Source of the DNA: Rhodospirillaceae bacterium
Lineage (GTDB): Bacteria; Pseudomonadota; Alphaproteobacteria; Rhodospirillales; Casp-alpha2
DNA: 50,523 nt
Reading direction: 5' to 3'
NCBI GenBank assembly: GCA_002686255.1
Contig: NZAZ01000076.1
Coordinates: forward strand, 1-50,523
The notes beneath the pieces are model-generated. The model did not search any database. It was given only the letters and a program-made list of their open reading frames with translations, and was not told the origin of the DNA. The position numbers and the translations under genes were made by a program. Of this stretch, positions 7,706 through 15,548 are shown piece by piece (the first letter of the stretch is position 1; each line of letters begins with the position of its first letter).

Positions 7706-9922
7706 TCAAGGGCTCCGGGAACGGTTGGCGGCGGCCCCCGTTCCGCCTTCGCCGACGACCATGAACGAGGCCCAGAACATCGGGTGCGCGTAATAGCTTT
7801 TTTCCTTGTCCCCGATCAGCGTCAGCATGGAGCGCCGGAGCGCCTCCGCCCGCCCGACCTTGCCGCCCTTGGCCTCGCGGAACATGCGCGTCGTCAATTT
7901 GACCGCGGCTTCCGATTCCACCGGCCAGTGTGAAACCAATAACGTCCGCGAACCGGCGTAGAAAAACGCCTTCGCCAGCCCCGACAGCCCTTCCGCCCCC
8001 GGCGTTCCGTCGGCGGCCGCGGTGTTGCAGGCCGACAGGATCACCCACTCGGCGTTGAGCTTCAGTTGCGCCACTTCCCCCGCCGTCAGCAGGCCGTCGT
8101 CCGTTTCCGTCGCTCTTGCCGGCGGCGTCATGACCAGGGCCGGCTCGTTGACGCCTTCGAATTCCCCGGCCATCAGGCCATGGGTGGCGAAGGCGAGGAC
8201 CCGGGTATCGGAAAGGTCGGTGGCCTTGACGGCCGTTTCCGTGGCCCGGCCGCGCAGGTAAATCGATTCCTCTCCGGCGCCCAGGCTTTTGGCCATCGCC
8301 TTCAGCTCGCCGGCCGTCTGCGGCAACGGCGGAAGGCCGCTTTCCGAGCCGTCCTTGAGGTCCGGGTCGCCGAACCCGGCAAAGGGTTTCCCGGCCTCGG
8401 CCCGGGCCGCGAACCGCCGCAGCGCCGACAGCGATGAAACGGAAGGCAGCACCGTCAAGGCATAGCGCCGGGCCAGCCACGGCACCCCTTGATAGCCGGA
8501 GAAATCGGCGACTGGGCGTTCCGGCGCCCCTGTCACCAGCACGCCCAGGGGCAGGCTTTGCAGCGCCCGGTCGGGGATGACGAAGACATGGGTTGCCCCC
8601 TTCAACAGTTCCTCGGCCGGGGCGAAAAGCTGCCGGTAAAGCGCATGCGCCTCGGTGGTCGGAAATTGAGGAATATCTTTCAGCTTTTGAATCCCGGTCG
8701 GATCCATGTCGGCGCGCAGCGAAGCGACGGCGTCGTCGAGGTCTTCCGCCGCCACCGGCAGCGCGAACATGGCCGCGCGCCGGCGCCGGATGACCCAAAG
8801 ATAGCTTTGCCGCTTTGCCACCGCATAGACCAGAAACGCCTCGTTATCGCCGAGCAGGTCCCGGACGTCCGGCAGGCTCAGCGGCTTCGGGTTGGCCATG
8901 GCCGCGTATTCGGGGAACTTTTCGGCCAGAACGGCGTCGGTCTCGGCGATCAGGCTTTCCAGCTTGTCCCGCTCTTGGCGCCACCGGGCCTCGGCTTCGG
9001 CGTTTCTTTCCTCGGGCGGGCTGGAAACGGCGGCCAGAAGCTGCTTGTCCAGCGCCTGCCAGCGGTCGATGGCGTCCTGGTTGGCGCGCACGGATTTCGC
9101 CAAATCGTCGTCGCCGGCGGCGAACCGCGCCGCCATCTTTGCGACCGCTTTCGCGGCGCCGCTGGAACTGGCGAACTGCGCCACCTCGAAGCCTTCGCCG
9201 GCGCCGGCGTCCTTGTCCACCAGGCCCGCCGCCATCGCCTCGGATAGGATGCGGAGATGGGAATGGAACGCCTTTTTGCCGAACCGCCGCCCGGTCGTCC
9301 GGGCCGCCGATTTCGTTGCCGCGGCATCGGCGACGCGGCTGCGGCGGATCGACGTCGCGCGGCGGATCAACTCCAGGGCCTCGGCGCTGTTGCCCTTGTC
9401 GTGGGTGAGCACCGACAAATGATCAAGCGTGCTGGCGACGGAAGGATGCTTGGGGCCGAATACCTTCTCGCGGATCGCCAGCGCCCGCCTGAACAGCGCT
9501 TCCGCCTCCGCCGGCCGTTTCAACCCCGATTGCGCGGTGGCCAGGTTAACCAGCGTCGAAGCGACATTGGCATGCTCGGGGCCCAACGCCTTCTCCTGGA
9601 CCTGAAGCGCCCGCTTGAACAGGGTTTCCGCCTCGTCGTTCTTGCCTTGCCTAAGCCTGAGCTTGCCAAAATCGGCAATGGCCCTGCCGACGGACGGATG
9701 GTCAGATCCTAAGGCCTTTTCCTTGATCCGGATTCCCTGGGGGTAAAGCTTTTCCGCCTTGGCGGGTCTTTCGGTGTCGCGGTAGAGGTTGCCCAGGCTG
9801 TGCAGCGACTGCCCGACGCTCTTGTGATTCTCGCCCTTGGTGCGTTGGCGGATGGTCAAGGCGCGCCGGAGCGCTTTTTCCGCCGCCTCGAACCGCTTCA
9901 GTTTCCGGTACAGGTCGCCCAA
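7706..9922 (-). CDS. TPR-CHAT protein, C-terminal part after an in-frame amber codon
   Basis: This is the downstream part of one large TPR-CHAT gene that begins at 10774 and is broken by a TAG at 9974-9976. The frame is unchanged across the TAG: the residues after it read EKTLGAGHAGLAKTLDRLGD, a normal continuation of the repeat. This part has about five 42-residue TPR units of the LGPEHPxVAxTLxNLA type, a helical linker, and a caspase-like CHAT domain in the last 370 or so residues. The catalytic histidine and cysteine are visible in FATHGLM and LSACNTA, so the protease looks intact. If this part is translated alone, the start would be a weak TTG at 9922 and there would be no signal peptide. 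CHAT proteases cut partner proteins, but the target here is unknown. Confidence 0.8.
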   Translation of the reverse strand: MGDLYRKLKRFEAAEKALRRALTIRQRTKGENHKSVGQSLHSLGNLYRDTERPAKAEKLYPQGIRIKEKALGSDHPSVGRAIADFGKLRLRQGKNDEAETLFKRALQVQEKALGPEHANVASTLVNLATAQSGLKRPAEAEALFRRALAIREKVFGPKHPSVASTLDHLSVLTHDKGNSAEALELIRRATSIRRSRVADAAATKSAARTTGRRFGKKAFHSHLRILSEAMAAGLVDKDAGAGEGFEVAQFASSSGAAKAVAKMAARFAAGDDDLAKSVRANQDAIDRWQALDKQLLAAVSSPPEERNAEAEARWRQERDKLESLIAETDAVLAEKFPEYAAMANPKPLSLPDVRDLLGDNEAFLVYAVAKRQSYLWVIRRRRAAMFALPVAAEDLDDAVASLRADMDPTGIQKLKDIPQFPTTEAHALYRQLFAPAEELLKGATHVFVIPDRALQSLPLGVLVTGAPERPVADFSGYQGVPWLARRYALTVLPSVSSLSALRRFAARAEAGKPFAGFGDPDLKDGSESGLPPLPQTAGELKAMAKSLGAGEESIYLRGRATETAVKATDLSDTRVLAFATHGLMAGEFEGVNEPALVMTPPARATETDDGLLTAGEVAQLKLNAEWVILSACNTAAADGTPGAEGLSGLAKAFFYAGSRTLLVSHWPVESEAAVKLTTRMFREAKGGKVGRAEALRRSMLTLIGDKEKSYYAHPMFWASFMVVGEGGTGAAANRSRSP

Positions 9923-9973
9923 CCGGTCGAGGGTCTTAGCCAGGCCGGCGTGCCCGGCGCCGAGGGTCTTTTC

Positions 9974-10774
9974 CTAGATCACCAGGGCGCGCTTGTAGAA
10001 GGTTTCGGCCTCGCCGAAGCGTCCCCGCGAATACTGGAGCCGCCCGAGATCGTTGATGGTCTTGGCGACGCCGGGATGGTCCGGGCCCAGGGCCTTTTCC
10101 CGGATCGCCAGTGCCCGGGCGTAGAAATCCTCGGCCTCGTCGTAACGGCCAATTTGACGGTAAATGTTGGCCAGGTTGTGGAGCGACTGCCCGACGCTTT
10201 TGTGCTCCGGCCCCTTGCGTCGTTCGCGAATGTCCAGGGCCTGCTTGAGGACCTTTTCGGCGTCCTCGAAACGGCCCAGTTCCTGGTGCAGGTTTCCCAG
10301 TTGGTCGAGCGTCTTGGCGTATTTGGGGTGGTCTTTGCCCAATTTGTTTTCCAGCACCTCGAGGCTGCGCTTCAGGGTCTTTTCCGCCTCGTCGTACCGG
10401 CCCTGTTTCCGGTACAGGTTGCCCAACCAATTAAGAATTTTGCCGACCCTGGGGTGGCCGGGTCCCTTGACGTTCCGCCAAATCTCCAGGGCGCGCTTGT
10501 ACAACGGCGCCGCTTTTTCGAGGTTCCCGGCCATGCGGTGAGCATTGGCCAGCCATTCCAGGGCCTTGGCCACTTTCGGGTGGCCGTCGCCGAACCTCTC
10601 TTCTCCGTAATCGACCGCTTGTTCTAAATACGGGATTGCCTCGGCGAAATTTCCCGCCTTCTGAAGCGCCTTTCCCTGCACCATGGCGTCCCTGAAATCG
10701 CCCGCTTGCGCTTGCTGACCCACAGGCCCCAGGCAGAGGGCGATAAAAACCGCCAGAAAAACGAACCGCTGCAT
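9974..10774 (-). CDS. TPR-CHAT protein, N-terminal part (signal peptide and TPRs) ending at an in-frame amber codon
   Basis: This is the 5' part of the interrupted TPR-CHAT gene, 266 codons before the TAG at 9974-9976. It starts with a probable signal peptide (MQRFVFLAVFIALCLGP, cleavage near AQAGD), so the whole protein is predicted to be exported. About six TPR units follow, each near 42 residues. The ATG at 10774 is favoured by an AGGGG about 10 nt upstream; a GTG at 10795 is in frame. The undamaged product would be about 1022 residues. The gene lies between mrcA and prfB, which are usually neighbours, and it faces mrcA, so it was probably inserted. Confidence 0.8.
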   Translation of the reverse strand: MQRFVFLAVFIALCLGPVGQQAQAGDFRDAMVQGKALQKAGNFAEAIPYLEQAVDYGEERFGDGHPKVAKALEWLANAHRMAGNLEKAAPLYKRALEIWRNVKGPGHPRVGKILNWLGNLYRKQGRYDEAEKTLKRSLEVLENKLGKDHPKYAKTLDQLGNLHQELGRFEDAEKVLKQALDIRERRKGPEHKSVGQSLHNLANIYRQIGRYDEAEDFYARALAIREKALGPDHPGVAKTINDLGRLQYSRGRFGEAETFYKRALVI

Positions 10775-10871
10775 TCCGCAACATCCCCTGGACACGACGT
10801 TTTGCGATGGGCCGGAAACTTCGCCCTAATTTAGCACAGGGTTCTTTCGGCTGTCGCGGAGGACTTGTTGC

Positions 10872-11170
10872 AGTGGCCTGTATCACCTAAATTGTGTCCC
10901 TACGATCGCTTTTCCCGTTTCCTCGGCAGGAGAGAGGGCGCAGGCGATGCGGGGCCCTTGGGGGTACGGGGGCGTCCCCCGGAAACCCCGGGGGCAAGCC
11001 TTCCCGACGCTCCTAGGGGACGGGAAAAGCGACCCGAAAGGGCGGCGCTGCGAGGCTTCCGGACGTTGTCGCGCGCCGCTTGTGGTGGTTGGCACCACGG
11101 TGCGACGCGCTCCTAGCCGGAAACCTCGCAACGCCGTCGTAGGGGTACAATTTAGGTGATACAGGCCACT
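10872..11170 (-). mobile_element. MITE-like element, copy 2 (inverted relative to copy 1)
   Basis: This 299-bp element matches copy 1 at 78-347 in reverse orientation along most of its length. The same terminal repeat AGTGGCCTGTATCACC sits at both ends. It differs mainly by a GC-rich internal segment of about 40 bp (near 10950-11000) that is absent from copy 1. It lacks a transposase gene. It ends 68 bp before the prfB start, so it probably lies in or next to the prfB promoter. The outermost bases differ between the two ends (CAG at the left, CTAG at the right), so a target duplication cannot be assigned. Confidence 0.8.
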
Positions 11171-11238
11171 AGGCCGGGAAGCCGGATAAAAAACGCTTCG
11201 GTGGCCACTAACGCCTCCCTTAACCAGCGGGCCTTCTC

Positions 11239-12337
11239 ATGCGCGCGGAAATCGAAACCCTGGCCTCGGAAATCAAGCAGTCGCTGGAACTGCTGAGGAG
11301 GCACCTTTGACTACGACACCGCGCGCGGCCGTCTCGACGACCTGAACGCCCGGGCCGAAGACCCCGACCTGTGGAACGACAGCGAAGACGCGCAAGCCGT
11401 GATGCGCGAGCGCACGCGCCTGGAAGCGAGCCTGGACGAGATCGATTCCTTCGAGCGCCAGCTCGCCGACAACCTGGAGCTCCTGGAAATGGCCGAGGCC
11501 GAGGACGACGCCGAGGTCGCCGGCGAGGCCGAGGGCGCCCTGAGGAAACTCCAGGCCCGGGCCGCCAAGGCGGAATTGCAGACTCTGCTGTCGGGCGAGG
11601 CCGACGCCAACGACTGTTACCTGGAAGTCCATGCCGGGGCCGGCGGCACCGAGGCCCAGGACTGGGCCGAGATGTTGTTGCGCATGTATTCGCGCTGGGC
11701 CGAGGCGCACGGGCACAAGGTTGAATGGCTGGAGGAAAGTGCCGGTGAGGAAGCGGGAATCAAATCGGCGACCATCAGGATCACCGGCCGCAACACCTAT
11801 GGCTGGCTGAAGACCGAAAGCGGCGTCCACCGGCTGGTCCGCATTTCGCCTTACGATTCGTCCTCGCGCCGCCATACGTCGTTCGCCTCGACCTGGGTCT
11901 ATCCGGTCATCGACGACGAAATCGAGATCGAGGTCGAGGACAAGGATCTGCGCGTTGACACCTACCGGGCGTCCGGCGCCGGCGGCCAGCACGTGAATAA
12001 GACCGACAGCGCCATCCGCCTCACCCACGAACCGTCGGGCATCGTCGTCCAATGCCAGAGCAGCCGCTCCCAGCACAAGAACCGGGCCACCGCCATGAGC
12101 ATGCTGAAGGCGCGGCTTTACGAACAGGAGCTGCAAAAACGCGAGGAAGAGACCCAGGCCGACCGCGGCACGAAAACCGACATCGGCTGGGGCCACCAGA
12201 TCCGGTCCTACGTCATGCAGCCCTATAAGATGGTCAAGGACACCCGCACCGAGGTCGAGACCTCGAACGTCCAGGGCGTGCTGGACGGCGACCTGGACGA
12301 CTTCATGGCCGCCGCCCTGGCGGTCCGGGTGGAGTAG
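11239..12337 (+). CDS. prfB: Peptide chain release factor 2, expressed by programmed +1 frameshift
   Basis: RF2 recognises UGA and UAA stop codons and triggers peptide release. The reading frame from the ATG at 11239 runs 23 codons to a TGA at 11308-11310. A +1 shift at CTT TGA C joins it to the main frame from 11309 and gives a 365-aa protein, the normal RF2 length. The shift site has the classical parts: an internal Shine-Dalgarno-like AGGAGG three bases before CTT, then TGA followed by C. This is the known autoregulation, in which low RF2 favours shifting. Codon recognition ([14 protein letters not shown]) and the catalytic GGQ ([12 protein letters not shown]) are present. A caller ignoring the shift would start falsely near 11399. 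Confidence 0.96.
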
Positions 12338-12345
12338 GAGAATAA

Positions 12346-12368
12346 GGGAACAGTATCACTACTGTCCC
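12346..12368. terminator. Hairpin between convergent prfB and glnE
   Basis: GGGA-ACAGTA, a 4-nt loop and TACTGT-CCC form an imperfect stem nine bases after the prfB stop codon. There is no U-tract, so termination is only suggested by its position between converging genes. Confidence 0.4.
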
Positions 12369-12391
12369 CTAATCACCCTAATTACCGATGG

Positions 12392-15300
12392 TCATGGGGT
12401 CTTCTTCTTTTCGCTTTCGCTGGCCGGGTCCTCGATGATGTCCTTGAAAATAGCGTAAACCGCTTCCGCGGTGGCGCGGATTCTGTCCTCCAGGGCGGCG
12501 AAATCGGCGGCACCGCCGACCCGGACCAGGTCTTCCTTCAAGGCGCCCGGTATTTCCTCGACCCGCTCTTCGGTGATTTCGCCTTCGATGGTCAGCGCCA
12601 GCAGCCCCTGCAGGCCCTGCCACAGGCCCGAGGCGTCGATCAGCCGGGCGCCGGAGTCCCGGTCCAGGAGCCCGGCGTCCATGAGGGCGGCCAAGGTATC
12701 CCGGGTATCAAGGCCGAGGATTTCCGGATGCCCATGGCCGTGCCGCAGGGTCAGATATTGGGCGATGAACTCGATATCGACGATGCCGCCGCGCAGGTTC
12801 TTCAGCGCCCACAAGGAGGTCGAGCCGTGTTCCGTATCCAGGCGCTGGCGCATGTCGGCGACGTCGCGGAGCAACCCCTCCGGGTCGCGGGCAACGCTCA
12901 GGACGTCCCGGATCGCCTCGCCCAAGCGCCGGTGCAACTCCTTCGGGCCCAGCAATACCCGCGCCCGCGTCAACGCCATCTGCTCCCACGTCCAGGCGGC
13001 GGACGAATGGTATTGGATGAACCCTTCGAGGGTCGATGCGATGGGGCCCTTGGTGCCAGACGGGCGCAGGCGCATGTCGACCTCGTACAGCAGTCCCTCG
13101 GCGGTCAGCGCCGTCAACCCGTTGATCAGCCGCTGGCTCAAGCGGGCGAAATACTGCTGCGCGCCGAGCGGCTTGCCGCCGTCCGACTTTGCCTCGATGT
13201 CGCCATCGGGGATGGAATAGATGAAAATCAGATCCAGGTCGGACGACGCGGTCATTTCGCGGCTGCCCAGCTTGCCCAGCGCCAGCACCGCCATGCCGGC
13301 GCCTTCAATTCGGCCATGGGCGCGGGCGAATTCCTCTTCGACCACCGGATACAGGCCCGAAAGCGCCGCCTCGGCGATGTTGGAAAAGGCGCGGCCCGAT
13401 TGCCCGGGGTCGATGGCGTCGCGCAGGCATTGGACGCCGATTTGAAAGCGGCGGTCGGCGTTCCAGCGGCGGCTGATGTCCAGCGCCTGTTCGAAATGGT
13501 CGGCCCGGGACAGCAGGTCCTTGAGCTCCGACAGCAGGGCCCGGGGGTCCGGCGGATGGTCGAAAAAGTCCGGCATCAGCACGCTGTCCAGGATCGCTGG
13601 GCGCCGGCTCAGGTGTTCGGCCAGGCGCGGCGCCTTGCCCATGATCTCGGCGACCAGGTCCAGGAGCTGCGGGTTGGAATGGAACATCAAGAAAAGTTGC
13701 ACGCCCGAGGGCAGGCCGGACAAAAACGCATCGAAACGCAAAAACGCCACATCAGGGGCGGGGGTGGCGGCGAAGGCCTTCAACAGCACCGGCATCAGTT
13801 CGGTCAGGATTTCCCTGGCCCGGGTGCTCCGGGTCGCCCGGTAGCGTCCGTGGTGCCAGCCGCGCACGGCGCCATCCACCTTTTCCGGGTTGGCGTAGCC
13901 GAGTCCTTCGATGGTGGAGAGCGTCTCCGGGTCCGGGTCGCCGCCGGTGAACACCAGGCTGCCGGCGCCGTCGAAATCCCCGCCGGCGCTCAACGCGGGG
14001 GCATCGTCGAACAGCTTTCCATAATGGTCCCGGACGGCGGTCAGATGCCGTGTTAGTTCGGCGGCGAAATCATCCGCCCCGGGAAATCCCAGGAACACGG
14101 CGACCTTCTCTATCTCCGCCGCGGCCATGGGCAGGGCCTGAGTCTGTTCGTCGTTGATCATCTGCAGGCGGTGTTCGAGCCGGCGCAGGAATTCATAGGC
14201 CCGGATCAGGTCCTGGGTGACCTTTTCCTCGCAATGGCCGCTGGCAGCCAGCGCCGCAAGGGCCTCGCAGGTCACCGGCGAGCGCAAGCCGGCATCGCGG
14301 CCGCCCCAGATCAATTGCTGGGTCTGGGCGAAAAACTCGATTTCGCGGATGCCGCCGCGGCCGAGCTTGATATTGTGTCCGGCCACCGCGATATCGCCGC
14401 CGCCCCGGTGGGCCTGGATCTGGCGCTTGATGGAATGGATATCCTGGATGGCGGCGAAATCCAGGTTCTTGCGCCAGACATAAGGGGTCAACTGCTTGAG
14501 GAAAGCCTCGCCGGCGGCAATATCGCCAGCCGCCGGCCGGGCCTTGATCATCGCCGCGCGCTCCCAGTTCTGGCCCAGGCTTTCATAATAGGTTTCCGCC
14601 GCCAGCACCGACATCGCCACCGGCGTAACGCCGGGGTCGGGGCGCAGCCTCAGGTCGGTGCGGAAGACGTAGCCGTCGGCGGTGCGTTCCTCCATCAAAC
14701 GCACCAAGCCGCGGGTCAGGTGGACGAAATGGTTCTGCAGGGCGTCCGGGTCGTCGGTGTCGATTTTTTCCGGATCGAAAAGGACAATGAGGTCGATGTC
14801 GCTCGAGTAATTGAGCTCCCGCGCGCCCAATTTTCCCATGGCGATGATGACCAGCCCCGAATCCCGTTCCGGATCTTCCGCGTGTTTGAGCCGCAACGCG
14901 CCCCGCCCGGCTGCCTGGCTGAGGACATGGGCGGCGGCGAGGCCGAGGGCGGTATCGGCGAAATCGGAGAGCGCCCCGGTGACTTTCTCCAGCGTCCAGG
15001 CCCCGGCGATGTCGGCGATGGCCACCGTCAACGCCATTTCCCGCTTGCCGGTCCTGAGCGTCCGGGCCAGGACCTCGGCGTCCTCGGGGGTCTGCCGGAT
15101 TTGCTTCAGGCGGCCGATGATGTCGCCAAAGGCGTCGTCCGGCCCGGCGCTCATCAGCCGGCGGGCGAAGGCCGGATCCTTGAGGATCGAAGCCGTCAGG
15201 AAGGGGCTGTTGCCGAACACCGATTCCAAAAGCCGCCGGCCGACCGGGTCGTTGGCCGCCTTGGCGGCGAAATCCTCCAGGCCCTTCCCGCCGGCGGCTT

Positions 15301-15412
15301 CGCCATCCCTGGAAGCCGCTTCCAGCCAACGCTCCAGGCCCAGCGCCGCCTGTTCGGGCGAAGCCGGGGCCGGAAGCGCGCAATTGCTGTTTAGAAAGCC
15401 GAAATGGTGCAT
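12392..15412 (-). CDS. glnE: Bifunctional glutamine synthetase adenylyltransferase/deadenylase
   Basis: This is a 1006-aa regulator that adds AMP to glutamine synthetase when nitrogen is plentiful and removes it when nitrogen is scarce, under PII control. Two nucleotidyltransferase domains are visible, each with a glycine-rich lead-in and paired aspartates: SSDIDLIVLFD near residue 204 and SSDLDLIFIYS near residue 725. This is the expected tandem architecture. The frame is open further upstream, but the ATG at 15412 gives the expected N-terminus and leaves a 136-bp divergent gap to the yhdP-like gene. Confidence 0.95.
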   Translation of the reverse strand: MHHFGFLNSNCALPAPASPEQAALGLERWLEAASRDGEAAGGKGLEDFAAKAANDPVGRRLLESVFGNSPFLTASILKDPAFARRLMSAGPDDAFGDIIGRLKQIRQTPEDAEVLARTLRTGKREMALTVAIADIAGAWTLEKVTGALSDFADTALGLAAAHVLSQAAGRGALRLKHAEDPERDSGLVIIAMGKLGARELNYSSDIDLIVLFDPEKIDTDDPDALQNHFVHLTRGLVRLMEERTADGYVFRTDLRLRPDPGVTPVAMSVLAAETYYESLGQNWERAAMIKARPAAGDIAAGEAFLKQLTPYVWRKNLDFAAIQDIHSIKRQIQAHRGGGDIAVAGHNIKLGRGGIREIEFFAQTQQLIWGGRDAGLRSPVTCEALAALAASGHCEEKVTQDLIRAYEFLRRLEHRLQMINDEQTQALPMAAAEIEKVAVFLGFPGADDFAAELTRHLTAVRDHYGKLFDDAPALSAGGDFDGAGSLVFTGGDPDPETLSTIEGLGYANPEKVDGAVRGWHHGRYRATRSTRAREILTELMPVLLKAFAATPAPDVAFLRFDAFLSGLPSGVQLFLMFHSNPQLLDLVAEIMGKAPRLAEHLSRRPAILDSVLMPDFFDHPPDPRALLSELKDLLSRADHFEQALDISRRWNADRRFQIGVQCLRDAIDPGQSGRAFSNIAEAALSGLYPVVEEEFARAHGRIEGAGMAVLALGKLGSREMTASSDLDLIFIYSIPDGDIEAKSDGGKPLGAQQYFARLSQRLINGLTALTAEGLLYEVDMRLRPSGTKGPIASTLEGFIQYHSSAAWTWEQMALTRARVLLGPKELHRRLGEAIRDVLSVARDPEGLLRDVADMRQRLDTEHGSTSLWALKNLRGGIVDIEFIAQYLTLRHGHGHPEILGLDTRDTLAALMDAGLLDRDSGARLIDASGLWQGLQGLLALTIEGEITEERVEEIPGALKEDLVRVGGAADFAALEDRIRATAEAVYAIFKDIIEDPASESEKKKTP

Positions 15413-15548
15413 AATGAAGTGGCTCCGAACATTCAGAGACTGCGGGAACCGGCGGGTTCGGTCAAGACGGGGGGATCGGCTTTCAAGGCCGGGTATCATG
15501 TGCGGCCTGCCGCCGGGAGGGGGCGGCCAGGCTTGGAAAGGTGAATTT

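Noticed and set aside
348-10871. Composite transposon formed by the two MITE copies
   Set aside because: The enclosed rne, amiC and mrcA are core genes in their usual order and orientation; only the CHAT gene looks inserted.
14811-15548. N-terminal extension of the yhdP-like frame by 246 codons
   Set aside because: It overlaps glnE on the other strand; the membrane anchor and binding site support a start at 15549.
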